A stretch of DNA of 37,319 bases. Origin: Gammaproteobacteria bacterium. Lineage in GTDB: Bacteria; Pseudomonadota; Gammaproteobacteria; Steroidobacterales; Rariloculaceae. The translations under genes were made by a program, and so were the position numbers. How positions within the stretch are numbered: position 1 is the stretch's first letter; every line of letters begins with the position of its first letter. The DNA lies in the NCBI GenBank assembly GCA_022826245.1, contig JAJDVG010000060.1:1-37319 (forward strand). The letters run 5' to 3'. This document shows positions 16,772 to 25,931 of the stretch, piece by piece. The notes under the pieces were generated by a model, which did not search any database, was not told where the DNA came from, and saw only the letters and a program-made list of their open reading frames with translations.

Positions 16772-17834
16772 GATTCTGTTCGTCGACCGCGACGGTACGC
16801 TGATCGAGGAATCCGGCGACGGCCCGGTCGATCGCCTCGACAAGCTCTCCCTCGTCCCCGGCGTCATCCCGGCCCTGCTTCGACTCGGGAAGGCCGGCTA
16901 CGAGTTCGTCGTCGTCAGCAACCAGGACGGGCTCGGCGGGCCCGCTTTCCCGCGCGAGCGTTTCGAACTGACCGATACCGCCATGCGGCGGCTGTTCGAA
17001 TCGCAGGGCATCGTCTTCACCGAACTGTTGTTCTGCCCTCACGAGCCCGAGGATCGCTGCGATTGCCGCAAGCCCGGCGTCGGACTCGTACGGCATTACC
17101 TCGCCGGCAACGAGCTTGACCGCGACCGGTCGGCCGTCGTGGGCGACCGCGCTTCGGACCTCGAGTTCGCGGCGAACCTCGGCCTCGTCGGCTACCGGCT
17201 CGGTCCCGGCGAATCCGATGGACATTCCTGGGACGAGATCGCCCACGTGCTCGCCGATCGACCGCGACGCGCGCGTATCCGTCGGCAGACGCGCGAGACC
17301 GATATCGACGTGAGCGTCGACCTCGACCTTGCCGCCGACCCCGCCGTGAGCACGGGGATCGGCTTCTTCGACCACATGCTCGAGCAACTCGGCAAGCACG
17401 GCGGCTTCGCGCTGACCGTGTCCTGCAAGGGCGATCTCGAGGTGGATGAACACCACACCGTCGAGGATGTCGCATTGACGCTGGGCCAGGCGCTGCGCAA
17501 GGCACTGGACGAAAAGCGCGGAATTCAGCGCTACGGTTTCCTGCTGCCGATGGACGAAGCCGCGGCGGAGGTCGCGCTCGACCTGAGCGGCCGCCCCTGG
17601 TTCGTGTTTGCCGGCGAGTTTCCGCGCCAGGAAGTCGGCGGCTTGCCGACCGAACTCGTCCCGCACTTCTTCCGATCGCTGAGCGATACCCTCGGCGCCT
17701 CGCTGCAGATCAAGGTTCGCGGCGAAAACACCCATCACATGGTCGAAGCCTGTTTCAAGGGCGTGGCCCGAGCGCTAAGGCAAGCGTTCTTGCGCGAAGG
17801 CGACGCCTTGCCGACCACCAAGGGCGTGCTGTGA
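16761..17834 (+). CDS. hisB: Bifunctional histidinol-phosphatase / imidazoleglycerol-phosphate dehydratase
   Basis: A 357-residue fusion enzyme. The N-terminal HAD phosphatase (about residues 1-165) has the nucleophile and acid in DRDGTL (Asp9, Asp11) and the zinc-binding cluster Cys92, His94, Cys100, Cys102. The C-terminal dehydratase (about 168-357) has FFDHMLEQ (202-209), EHHTVEDVALTLGQAL (230-245) and HHMVEACFK, the manganese-binding histidine motifs. It performs the sixth and eighth pathway steps. This fusion is typical of gamma- and some epsilonproteobacteria and supports the taxonomic guess. It overlaps hisH by 4 bases (GTGA). Confidence 0.97.
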   Translation: MSRKILFVDRDGTLIEESGDGPVDRLDKLSLVPGVIPALLRLGKAGYEFVVVSNQDGLGGPAFPRERFELTDTAMRRLFESQGIVFTELLFCPHEPEDRCDCRKPGVGLVRHYLAGNELDRDRSAVVGDRASDLEFAANLGLVGYRLGPGESDGHSWDEIAHVLADRPRRARIRRQTRETDIDVSVDLDLAADPAVSTGIGFFDHMLEQLGKHGGFALTVSCKGDLEVDEHHTVEDVALTLGQALRKALDEKRGIQRYGFLLPMDEAAAEVALDLSGRPWFVFAGEFPRQEVGGLPTELVPHFFRSLSDTLGASLQIKVRGENTHHMVEACFKGVARALRQAFLREGDALPTTKGVL

Positions 17835-18427
17835 GCACCGACACGGTAATCATCGGCTGTTGCGGAGCGAATCTCGCATCGCTGGCATTCGCCCTGCAGC
17901 GGCTCGGCTGCGATGCGCCGATCAGCGAGGACCCCGAACGCGTACGGCGCGCGTCGCACGTCATCCTGCCCGGCGTCGGCGCCGCGGACGCCGCCATGTC
18001 ACGCCTCGACCGGGCCGGGTTCACTGAACTCCTGCCCACCCTGACCCAGCCCGTGCTCGGCATCTGTCTCGGTATGCAGTTGCTGTTTGATGCGTCCGCC
18101 GAGGACGAAGCAAGCTGCCTCGGCATCATCGACGGCCGGGTCGACGCATTGCCGCAGGCCCCGGACCTGCCTGTCCCGCACATGGGCTGGAACCAGCTCG
18201 ACATCGACGCGAAAACGCCGCTCCTGCGCGATATCGCAGACGGCGACTACGCCTACTTCGTGCACAGCTATGCCGCAGCCGCAGGCGCATCCACGCGCGC
18301 CACAGCCGAATACGGCGTGACGTTTTCGGCAGTCGTCGAGCAGGACAACTTTTTCGGCACGCAGTTTCATCCCGAGCGCTCCGCATCGCTCGGCGCCACA
18401 CTGCTCGCGAATTTTCTCGAGCTTTAG
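17831..18427 (+). CDS. hisH: Imidazole glycerol phosphate synthase, glutamine amidotransferase subunit
   Basis: A 198-residue class-I glutaminase starting at GTG. It supplies ammonia to HisF in the HisFH complex. The nucleophile Cys79 lies in VLGICLGMQLLF, and the His/Glu of the triad lie in FFGTQFHPERSASLG near the C-terminus. HMGWNQL and the oxyanion segment LPGVGAADAAM are also typical. It is coupled to hisB by a 4-base overlap and is followed after 15 bases by hisA. Confidence 0.95.
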   Translation: MSTDTVIIGCCGANLASLAFALQRLGCDAPISEDPERVRRASHVILPGVGAADAAMSRLDRAGFTELLPTLTQPVLGICLGMQLLFDASAEDEASCLGIIDGRVDALPQAPDLPVPHMGWNQLDIDAKTPLLRDIADGDYAYFVHSYAAAAGASTRATAEYGVTFSAVVEQDNFFGTQFHPERSASLGATLLANFLEL

Positions 18428-18442
18428 CGCCGCACGAAGCCA

Positions 18443-19180
18443 ATGCAACTCATTCCTGCGATCGATCTCAGGGACGGCCGCTGCGTACGGTTGCTCAAGG
18501 GCGATTTCGACCGGGAGACGCGGTACGACGTCGATCCGGCGGCGCTTGCCGGCGATTACCGCGCCATCGGCGCCGACTGGCTGCATGTCGTTGACCTGGA
18601 TGGCGCGGCGTCCGGTCGGCCGGTGAATCTTCAGACGATCGAAACGATCGCCGCGGAGGCCGGACTCGGGATACAGCTCGGCGGAGGTATACGGGACGAA
18701 GCGAGCCTGGCGCTCGCGCTCGACGTCGCCGACCGCGTGGTCGTCGGCAGCCTCGCGGCGGCGGAGCCGGCTCGGGTCGGCGCCTGGATGGCCGAACACG
18801 GCGCCGAACGTTTCGCGCTCGGCTTCGACGTACGACTGGCTCGGGACGGTGCGGCGACGCTCATGAGTCACGGCTGGACACGCGCTACGGCACTGTCCCT
18901 GAGCGACGCGATCGAGGCCTATCTCGACGCCGGCCTCAAGCACGTGCTTTGCACCGACATCGACAGGGACGGCGCATTGACGGGGCCGAACGTCGGGCTG
19001 TACAAGGACTGTGTCGAACGTTGGCCGGACATCGCTTTCCAGGCTTCCGGCGGCGTCCGCGACGCAGGCGACCTCGCTCGCCTTGCCGAAACCGGCGTTG
19101 CCGCGGCCATCTCCGGCAAGGCGCTGCTCGAAGGGCGCATGAGCACCGAGGAGTTACGACCATACTTGCCAAACGCCTGA
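18443..19180 (+). CDS. hisA: ProFAR isomerase (phosphoribosylformimino-AICAR-phosphate isomerase)
   Basis: A 245-residue TIM barrel that opens the ribose of ProFAR by an Amadori rearrangement. The first strand [20 protein letters not shown] holds catalytic Asp8. The second catalytic Asp is in [21 protein letters not shown], and phosphate-binding loops are QLGGGIRD and QASGGVRD. The final 19 bases overlap the inferred start of hisF, and the ribosome binding site of hisF (19148-19153) lies inside hisA. Confidence 0.95.
   Translation: MQLIPAIDLRDGRCVRLLKGDFDRETRYDVDPAALAGDYRAIGADWLHVVDLDGAASGRPVNLQTIETIAAEAGLGIQLGGGIRDEASLALALDVADRVVVGSLAAAEPARVGAWMAEHGAERFALGFDVRLARDGAATLMSHGWTRATALSLSDAIEAYLDAGLKHVLCTDIDRDGALTGPNVGLYKDCVERWPDIAFQASGGVRDAGDLARLAETGVAAAISGKALLEGRMSTEELRPYLPNA
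19148..19153 (+). promoter_or_regulatory. Shine-Dalgarno site of hisF, fixing an AUA start
   Basis: GAGGAG lies 8 bases before ATA at 19162. There is no in-frame ATG, GTG or TTG near the conserved N-terminus of HisF. The ideal spacing supports initiation at AUA. Confidence 0.7.
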
Positions 19181-19950
19181 TCCCCTGCCTCGACGTACGC
19201 GACGGTGTTGTCGTCAAGGGCGTGCAGTTCCGCAACCATCGCGTGATGGGGGATATCCTCGAACTCGCGGCCCGCTATCGCGACGAGGGCGCGGACGAAC
19301 TCGTGTTCTACGACATCACGGCGAGCCCGGACGGTCGTACCGTCGACCGCAGTTGGGTGAACCGCGTTGCCGGGATCCTGGACATACCGTTCTGCGTCGC
19401 CGGCGGTATTCGCACGGTCGCCGACGCCGAGGAAATCCTGAACTTCGGCGCCGAGAAGATCTCGGTCAACACGCCCGCGCTCGAGAACCCGGACCTGATC
19501 GATCGCCTCGTCAGGCGCTTCGGGTCGCAGTGCGTCGTGATCGGTATCGATTCCCTCGAGGAATCCGGCGACTATCGCGTTTACCAGTACACGGGCGATA
19601 CGGAACGAACCGAGGCAAGCGGGCATCGAACGCTCGCCTGGGTCCGCGAAGTCCAGGACCGCGGCGCCGGCGAGATCGTGCTCAACTGCATGAATCGCGA
19701 CGGCGTGCGCCGCGGTTACGACATCGAGCAGCTCGCTCGCGTTCGCGCGATCTGCGGCATCCCGCTGATCGCCTCCGGCGGCGCCGGCGAGATGTCTCAC
19801 TTCAGCGAAGTCTTCACACGGGCGCAGGTCGACGGCGCCCTGGCGGCCAGCGTGTTTCATTCGGCCGCTATCCCGATCCCGGACCTCAAGAATTACCTGA
19901 TTGAAGCCGGTATCCGGATTCGCCCTCCGCAGGCCAGGAGACCACATTGA
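19162..19950 (+). CDS. hisF: Imidazole glycerol phosphate synthase, cyclase subunit (apparent AUA start)
   Basis: A 262-residue TIM barrel that, with HisH, forms imidazole glycerol phosphate and AICAR. The body is normal: [14 protein letters not shown] at the N-terminus, [33 protein letters not shown] and [12 protein letters not shown]. Taking ATA at 19162 as residue 1 places the two catalytic aspartates at 11 and 130, the same numbers as in characterised HisF proteins, and GAGGAG sits 8 bases upstream. No in-frame ATG, GTG or TTG occurs in the conserved part before Asp11, nor for a long way upstream. AUA is an allowed but very rare initiator. A sequencing error of a true ATG is the main alternative. 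The stop overlaps hisE by 4 bases. Confidence 0.93.
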   Translation: MLAKRLIPCLDVRDGVVVKGVQFRNHRVMGDILELAARYRDEGADELVFYDITASPDGRTVDRSWVNRVAGILDIPFCVAGGIRTVADAEEILNFGAEKISVNTPALENPDLIDRLVRRFGSQCVVIGIDSLEESGDYRVYQYTGDTERTEASGHRTLAWVREVQDRGAGEIVLNCMNRDGVRRGYDIEQLARVRAICGIPLIASGGAGEMSHFSEVFTRAQVDGALAASVFHSAAIPIPDLKNYLIEAGIRIRPPQARRPH

Positions 19951-20252
19951 GCAATACGGAATTTCTCGAAACCCTGCAGTCCATCATCGTCGATCGCCTG
20001 CAGAACCCGACCGAGACTAGCTACACGGCCAGACTTGCGTCCGCCGGCGCGCTGAAGGTCGCGCAAAAGCTCGGTGAAGAGAGCATCGAACTCACGCTCG
20101 CGTCGGTCGCCGAAAGCGACGGTCGCGTTACGGACGAAGCCGCCGACGTGATCTACCACCTCCTCGTCCTGCTGTCGCTGCGCGGAATCGGGCTCGCGGA
20201 AGTCGTCGAGGAACTGCAACGCCGTCACCGGCACGCCGAATCCCGAAGCTAG
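19947..20252 (+). CDS. hisE: Phosphoribosyl-ATP pyrophosphatase (stand-alone HisE)
   Basis: A 101-residue MazG-like all-alpha pyrophosphohydrolase that converts PR-ATP to PR-AMP. Typical segments are [20 protein letters not shown] and [19 protein letters not shown], carrying the metal-binding Glu and Asp residues. It starts at TTG, overlapping the hisF stop by 4 bases. In most gammaproteobacteria this domain is the C-terminal half of HisIE. Here the phosphoribosyl-AMP cyclohydrolase (HisI) half is absent, and no HisI sequence is visible in the window. hisE is the last gene of the operon, 68 bases from the convergent receptor gene. Confidence 0.93.
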   Translation: MSNTEFLETLQSIIVDRLQNPTETSYTARLASAGALKVAQKLGEESIELTLASVAESDGRVTDEAADVIYHLLVLLSLRGIGLAEVVEELQRRHRHAESRS

Positions 20253-20253
20253 G

Positions 20254-20308
20254 AGCCGCCCGCGTTCTCGCTGCAGCGAACCCCGTGCAGACGCGAGGCC
20301 GGGCGGCT
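20254..20308. terminator. GC-rich stem-loop between convergent hisE and receptor genes
   Basis: AGCCGCCCG (20254-20262) pairs perfectly with CGGGCGGCT (20300-20308). The loop contains the palindrome CGCTGCAGCG (20269-20278). It lies exactly between two convergent genes and could end both transcripts, but there is no T-run on either side, so intrinsic termination is uncertain. Confidence 0.35.
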
Positions 20309-20320
20309 GCAGGCGGGCGA

Positions 20321-23203
20321 TCAGGCTCCAGGCCGGAACCGAAAGCGAACATAGAGCGTGCGGCCCTTGATGTCGTGCACGAAGCCGTCGAAACCCGGCC
20401 GCAGGTTGTAACGCTGGTCGCCTCCCCGCCCGCTCGGCAGCGGCGGCGGTTCCCGGTCCGTCAGGTTCCGCGCACCAAAATAGAGTGTGGCCTCGCCGCC
20501 GAACAGGTTCTCGACGACGTAGCTGTAGTTCACGTCCAGGGTGGTCCACGCGGCGATTTCCGGGAGTGACGCCACTTCATCGTTCAGGTATGAATCGACG
20601 TAGCGGACTGTCAGGCCGCCCGCGTGCGGTCCCCGCCGCCACGCGAGACCCAGATTCAGGCGCAATTCGGGCGTGGGCGCGAAGCCGTTGCTGTCGTTGC
20701 GGCTGCCGAGGTGGTCCGAGAATCCGTCGCCGGCGGTGTCCACGTCGAAACGCGTCAGCAAGGTGGCATCGCCACTGACGCGCAATACGCCTGCCGATGT
20801 GTCGATATCGTAGTAGGCGTTGACGTCCAGGCCCCGGCTCCGAACGGCCCCGATATTCTCGTAATCGGTCGTCACCACGCTGAGCTGACCGGAGGAGTCG
20901 CGCTGCACGCGGGGATCGTTGGGCCGGCCGTCGTCGCGGCAATCGTCGTCCACGATGGCCTGAAAGCTTCGCCCCTGCGCAATGACGTCGCGGTAGTCGA
21001 GCGTCCAGTAGTCAAGGCTGACCGCCGCGTTATCCGTGGGTTGTAGCAACAGGCCGAAGTTGGAGGAGCGCGCCGTCTGCGGCTCGAGTCCGCCGCCGCG
21101 AAGCACGGTGGCGACGGCGAAGTTATCGCCGCGGTTCACGATCCCGCCCGAGCCATCGACGGTACATTGCCCTACGCCTTGACCGTCAAACCGGAAGGGG
21201 TCGGTAAGCGTGCGCGAACTGGTGTTGCCCGCCGCCTGAAACACGCTCGGCGCCTGGAAGGATGTGCCCCAGGAGGCGCGCAGCGAGAGCCGGTCGGTGG
21301 CGAAGAACTGCGCGGCGATCTTCGGGTCCGTGGAACTGCCGGCCTGTTCGTAACGCTCGTGGCGCGCGGCGAGCTGCAACTCGGCGCGGTCGCCGAGGTA
21401 GGCCAGACTCTCGGCGAACAGCGCCCATACGTGCTGATCGGCGTCCCTCGGAAACTCGCGAATCTCCCGCGGACCCTCACCGGCGGCGTTGAGCGGGTCC
21501 GGACGATAGCTGTAGTGCAGTTCGCGGTACTGTGCGCCGGTGGCCAGCGTCACCGGCTGCCCGCGCCACTCGAACAGGTCGCCGGTAGCCACGAACTCCG
21601 CGACGTTCTGCGCGCCGATGGCGCTTTCCGTCCGGACTCCCTCGAAGCGGCGCAACGTCTCGGCATCGTTCGCGGCGCGCCGCCCCGCCAGCGCCGGCGC
21701 CAGCCCATCGTCCGTCACGCTCTTGGGCGTCACCAGGTCGGGCGCCACGAGCCGCGTGCCGAAAGGATTCCAGAGACCCGCGCCCACTGCTTCGGCGAAC
21801 TCAGCGGCGATCCAGTGGCGTTCGGAGTTCACCGACAGCTCGGAAAGGGAGCGGGCGAGATGGCCTTCGACTGTCCAGCCACCGGCCAGTTCGCTCTCGA
21901 AGCCGATCATTGCCCGCAGGTTGTTGAACTCCCGCAGTTCGTCGCCGGAGTTCTCGCCGGCAGCCTCCGCGCCGAGCGGTCGGCCGAAGTATCCCAGCGG
22001 AACCGCTTCGTGCACGCCGGGAATCCAGTCGGAGGGCGCGATGTACGTGAGAATGCCGTCGCCGTCAGGATCGGTCCAGAAGTTGAAGGGATGGTTGGCG
22101 GGCACGAAGAACTCATTGGTCCGCTCGACGTTGCCCCGGAACAGCAGCATGTTGCCGACCCGGTCCGTCACCTCGTTGACCGAGTACCCGGCTTCCCAGA
22201 AGAGCGTCGGACCGCTGTCGAGTTGGATCTCGGCATCGGTGAAGAACTGTACCCGCCGTTCGGCGGCAATCATCGTCCTCTGGTCGGAGAAGTCCATGCG
22301 GCACAGCGACCCGCTCGGATAGCCGCCTCCGGCCCGGCAATCCGGATCCGGGAAGCGCGGCGTATCGAAACCGTCCTGCTGAAACGGGGAGTACGTCCCG
22401 TCCGGATTGGCGACGGCGCGACGGAAACTTCCCGGTGAGCCCCTGCCGGAGTCGAACGACCCGTCCACGATGTCGCCGTCTCCGTCCGGGTCGACGGCGC
22501 GCGGGATCATCCAGTCGAATTCCGTGCGGAAATTTTCGTCCTGTTCGAGCCACGCGCCGAAAAAACTGAACTGACCCCGCTCCGTCTCGAAACCGGAAGC
22601 GAAACCCAGGTCGTAGGCGCGGTTGCTTGCGTCCCGCACGCCGCCGGCGACCTCAAGCCCGGTGAAGCCCTTTCGCGTGACGACATTGGCGACACCCGCC
22701 ACGGCCTGGGATCCGTAAGTGGCCGAAGCGCCGTCGCGAAGTATTTCGACGCGCTCGATCAGCAACACGGGCAGCGTGTTGATATCGAAGAAACTCTGCC
22801 CGACGTCGTTGGAGACCGGCGCGAACCCGGCCCTGCGGCCGTTGATCAGCGTCAGGGTCGATGACAGTCCCACGCCGCGCAGGCTGAACTGGGACACGCC
22901 TTGCAGATAGCTCTGCTGCGTGGCGAGATAGGAACCCGTATTGGCGGTAAGGCTTGCGAGAACGTCTACAGGCTGGGCGGCGCCGACCGACTCGAACAGT
23001 GTCGCGTCCAGCGTTTGCACGGGCGCGCGACCTTCGTAGACGACCCGGCGCCTGATCAGCGAGCCGACCACGACGACCTCTTCGAGCACGGGCTCACGGG
23101 CTTCGGCACTGCCGGGATCCTGCGCCAACACCGGAATCGGCGCCAATAGCGCAATGACGGGCCACGCGACCGCGCGTTCAGGACAAATTCGCCAACCGGT
23201 CAC
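20321..23203 (-). CDS. TonB-dependent outer-membrane receptor
   Basis: A 960-residue receptor starting at GTG, preceded by AGGGA. An N-terminal signal peptide (AWPVIALLAPIPVLAQ) leads to a TonB-box-like EEVVVVGSLIRR (about residues 41-52). A plug domain follows (about 55-165, with SLRGVGLSSTLTLINGRRAG and VEILRDGASATYGSQAVAGVANVVTRK), then a long beta-barrel ending in an aromatic-rich strand. Extracellular loops carry Asp/Gly-rich segments such as DPDGDGDIVDG, which may bind calcium. It would import a large substrate using the TonB system. The substrate cannot be told from sequence; the plug and overall style resemble the large oligosaccharide/peptide-type receptors of Xanthomonadales and Caulobacter. 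It is not co-directional with his; it lies 89 bases downstream of the lysAC stop. A TACAAT (23222-23227) may be its -10. Confidence 0.9.
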   Translation of the reverse strand: MTGWRICPERAVAWPVIALLAPIPVLAQDPGSAEAREPVLEEVVVVGSLIRRRVVYEGRAPVQTLDATLFESVGAAQPVDVLASLTANTGSYLATQQSYLQGVSQFSLRGVGLSSTLTLINGRRAGFAPVSNDVGQSFFDINTLPVLLIERVEILRDGASATYGSQAVAGVANVVTRKGFTGLEVAGGVRDASNRAYDLGFASGFETERGQFSFFGAWLEQDENFRTEFDWMIPRAVDPDGDGDIVDGSFDSGRGSPGSFRRAVANPDGTYSPFQQDGFDTPRFPDPDCRAGGGYPSGSLCRMDFSDQRTMIAAERRVQFFTDAEIQLDSGPTLFWEAGYSVNEVTDRVGNMLLFRGNVERTNEFFVPANHPFNFWTDPDGDGILTYIAPSDWIPGVHEAVPLGYFGRPLGAEAAGENSGDELREFNNLRAMIGFESELAGGWTVEGHLARSLSELSVNSERHWIAAEFAEAVGAGLWNPFGTRLVAPDLVTPKSVTDDGLAPALAGRRAANDAETLRRFEGVRTESAIGAQNVAEFVATGDLFEWRGQPVTLATGAQYRELHYSYRPDPLNAAGEGPREIREFPRDADQHVWALFAESLAYLGDRAELQLAARHERYEQAGSSTDPKIAAQFFATDRLSLRASWGTSFQAPSVFQAAGNTSSRTLTDPFRFDGQGVGQCTVDGSGGIVNRGDNFAVATVLRGGGLEPQTARSSNFGLLLQPTDNAAVSLDYWTLDYRDVIAQGRSFQAIVDDDCRDDGRPNDPRVQRDSSGQLSVVTTDYENIGAVRSRGLDVNAYYDIDTSAGVLRVSGDATLLTRFDVDTAGDGFSDHLGSRNDSNGFAPTPELRLNLGLAWRRGPHAGGLTVRYVDSYLNDEVASLPEIAAWTTLDVNYSYVVENLFGGEATLYFGARNLTDREPPPLPSGRGGDQRYNLRPGFDGFVHDIKGRTLYVRFRFRPGA

Positions 23204-23292
23204 AGCTGTTCCCTAGCGTAAATTGTATGGCAGCACCGCCCGAAGGCTCCGGTGACGTGCCGTTGCCGGTTCCGCTCTTCCGATACCGTTGC

Positions 23293-25920
23293 CTAGATCA
23301 CGATCTCCGGCGCGGGCGGACGAAGATTATAGTTCGAACTCATGACCCGGCCGTAGGCGCCGGCATTCGCGATGAGCAACACATCGCCCTCCTGCGCGGC
23401 CGGCATGAGGCGGTCGGAACCGAGCCGGTCGCCCGTCTCGCAGATCGGGCCCACGACGGTGACGAGCGAGGTCGCAGGCTCGCCGAGGCGGGACAGGTTC
23501 ACTATGTCGTGGTACGCGCCGTAAAGCGCCGGGCGGATCAGCGAGTTCATGCCCGTGTTGACGCCGACGTACTGTACGTTGCCCTTGCCCTTGGTCTGCG
23601 TGACGCGTGTCAGCAGCACACCGGCCTGGGCGACGATGTAGCGTCCGGGCTCAAGCCAGATCTGCCGGTCGCCGCACAGCGCCTTGACTTCGCCCACCGC
23701 GGCATCGAGGCGCGCCATGTCGAGCGGCCGCTGACCGGGTTTCTCGGGTATGCCGAGCCCGCCGCCGAGATCGATATGACGGACATCGGGAAACCGGTCG
23801 AGTAGCGCGGCCAGTTGCCGACCCGTGTCGCGCCACGTGTCCGGATCCAGCACACCGCTGCCGGTATGCGCGTGCAGACCGACGACGCGCGTCCCGCCGC
23901 GCGAGAGAAGCTCCTCGAGCTCGTCGATCTCGAACGTCGGCACACCGAACTTCGAGTACGCGCCTGCCGTGCGCACGTGTTCGTGATGCCCCCTGCCCTG
24001 ACCGGTGTCGATGCGTATGAACACCTCCCGGCCCGCGAAAAGCGATCCCCATCGGCGCAGCGGATACAGATTGTCGAGCGTGAGCCATACGCCCTGCTCG
24101 AGTGCCCATTCGTACTCGTTCCTTCCCGCAAAGTTCGGCGTGAACAGGATTCTGCGGCGGTCGAGGCCGGGAAAGTACTCCAGGACGTGTTCAATCTCGC
24201 CCGGCGAGACGCACTCGAAGTTCGCGCCGCATGCATGCACGCGAGCGAGCACGTCGGGATGACTGTTGGCCTTCATCGCATAGAAGACCGCATCGACGGA
24301 TTCGAGTTCATGCAATCTGGAGACCGCCGCCTCAATGCTCTCCCCGTCGTACACGAAGGCCGCGCCCACGCGTTCGGCGATTTCAAGCAACTGGCCGCGC
24401 CGTGTGCGCCACCAGGGCGTCGCAGGCGAGTCGGTTTCCGGCCCGCGCAGGAACTGTTGCCAGGTCGGGCCGAACACGCCGCCCTCGAATTTGTCCACGA
24501 GCAGCTCGTGCAGATGCTGGACGAGCCGGTACGCGTGTTCGGAGCTGACGACGAACGTCAGGTTCAGGTCGTTGGCGGCCTGGGTGACGAGGTGCACCCT
24601 GTGTTCCTCGAATGCTTCGAGCACGGGCGCGAGATCGTGCATGATGGTCCGAATCCGCCGTCCCACGAGGGCGACCGCGGCGCAGTCCCGAATGACCGTG
24701 ACATCGCACAGGGCCTTCAGATCGTCGACGAGGCCGGCGACGCCCGCGTCATCCGTGACGTTTGCGATCGTGTCGATCGATACGGTGACGTTGCTCTCGG
24801 ACGTCGAGATCAGGTCCACGGATATCCCATGATCCCGGAACCGCGCGAAGACGTCGGCGAGGAATCCCACCTGCTGCCACATCTCCATCGACTCCATCGA
24901 GATCAGCGTGATTCCGCTGCGCGCGGCGATCGCCTTCAGTTGCGGGACGTCGTCGCCGGCTGCATCCGACACCACGGTGCCTTCCCAGTCCGGACGTGCC
25001 GTGCACTTGAGAAACAGCGGGATGTGCGCGCGGCGCACGGGCGCGATGCTGCGCGGGTGCAGTATCCCTCCGCCCGCGGATGCGATTTCCTGTGCCTCCC
25101 GGTAATGCAGGCTGCGGATCAGGCGCGCTGACGGCACGCTGTGCGGATTCGTGCTGAAGAAACCCGGGACGTCGGTCCAGATCTCCAGACGCCGAGCCTG
25201 CAGCTTGCTCGCGAAGTACGCCGCCGAGGTGTCGGAGCCGCCGCGGCCAAGCAGCACGGTCTCGCCTTCGCGATTGTTTGCGATGAATCCCTGAGTCAGA
25301 ACGATGCCGCCCTGTTCGGACAGCAGGTCCTGCAACGCCGCGTCGGCATCGAATTCGCAGCGCGCAGACAACCAGCGTGCACGCTCCGTCCGGGAATCGT
25401 CTTCGACGCTGGTCAGAAGCTGCCGCGCGTCGGTCCACCGCACCGGCAGTCCCCGTGCGGAAAGGTACGCGGCGCCGAGCCGTGTCGCCGCGAGCTCGCC
25501 CGTCGCGAGCACGCGCGCATGGCTACGGGGATTCACGTCTCCGGCGAGACGCACCTCGCCGATGAGCTCGCGCAGCGTCGCGAACAGTTCGTCAAGGATT
25601 CCGGCATCGACGTCGAGAGCTTCGGCAAGCGCTGTGTGCCGTGCCACGATCGCCCGGAGCCGCTCGTCGCTGTCGCCGCCGCTCCTCGCCGTCTCGAGCA
25701 ATTCGATCAACGCGTTCGATATACCCCCAAGCGCGGAATGACAGATCAACGGAGTGACGTCTTCGGCGAGGCGAGCCTCGATCAGGCCGGCGATCACTGC
25801 CCAGTTCCCGGCCGTGGCAACGCTTCGGCCGCCGAATTTCATGACGACCCAGGGGGAATCCGGAAAAGGCGTTTCCACCGGCTGCTCGAGTCCGAGCGCG
25901 CGGTGTACCAGCATGCTCAT
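23293..25920 (-). CDS. lysAC: Fused aspartate kinase / diaminopimelate decarboxylase
   Basis: An 875-residue fusion of the first and last enzymes of lysine synthesis. Residues about 24-320 form the aspartokinase catalytic domain (VMKFGGRSV at 26-34, GRGGSDTSA at 225-233). Residues 335-470 are regulatory ACT domains. About 505-875 is the fold-type III PLP decarboxylase, with Lys550 in YAMKANSHPDV, GGGLGIPEKPG, and the substrate Cys in GPICETGD. Such fusions are known from Xanthomonas and relatives. The kinase motif reads KFGGRSV where KFGGTSV is nearly universal; the Thr to Arg change near the nucleotide site is notable. It lies 12 bases downstream of ilvD and is probably co-transcribed. Confidence 0.93.
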   Translation of the reverse strand: MSMLVHRALGLEQPVETPFPDSPWVVMKFGGRSVATAGNWAVIAGLIEARLAEDVTPLICHSALGGISNALIELLETARSGGDSDERLRAIVARHTALAEALDVDAGILDELFATLRELIGEVRLAGDVNPRSHARVLATGELAATRLGAAYLSARGLPVRWTDARQLLTSVEDDSRTERARWLSARCEFDADAALQDLLSEQGGIVLTQGFIANNREGETVLLGRGGSDTSAAYFASKLQARRLEIWTDVPGFFSTNPHSVPSARLIRSLHYREAQEIASAGGGILHPRSIAPVRRAHIPLFLKCTARPDWEGTVVSDAAGDDVPQLKAIAARSGITLISMESMEMWQQVGFLADVFARFRDHGISVDLISTSESNVTVSIDTIANVTDDAGVAGLVDDLKALCDVTVIRDCAAVALVGRRIRTIMHDLAPVLEAFEEHRVHLVTQAANDLNLTFVVSSEHAYRLVQHLHELLVDKFEGGVFGPTWQQFLRGPETDSPATPWWRTRRGQLLEIAERVGAAFVYDGESIEAAVSRLHELESVDAVFYAMKANSHPDVLARVHACGANFECVSPGEIEHVLEYFPGLDRRRILFTPNFAGRNEYEWALEQGVWLTLDNLYPLRRWGSLFAGREVFIRIDTGQGRGHHEHVRTAGAYSKFGVPTFEIDELEELLSRGGTRVVGLHAHTGSGVLDPDTWRDTGRQLAALLDRFPDVRHIDLGGGLGIPEKPGQRPLDMARLDAAVGEVKALCGDRQIWLEPGRYIVAQAGVLLTRVTQTKGKGNVQYVGVNTGMNSLIRPALYGAYHDIVNLSRLGEPATSLVTVVGPICETGDRLGSDRLMPAAQEGDVLLIANAGAYGRVMSSNYNLRPPAPEIVI

Positions 25921-25931
25921 ATCACGAAACG

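Noticed and set aside
21167..22438. 423-codon plus-strand frame
   Set aside because: Antisense to the TonB-dependent receptor, without signal peptide or motifs.
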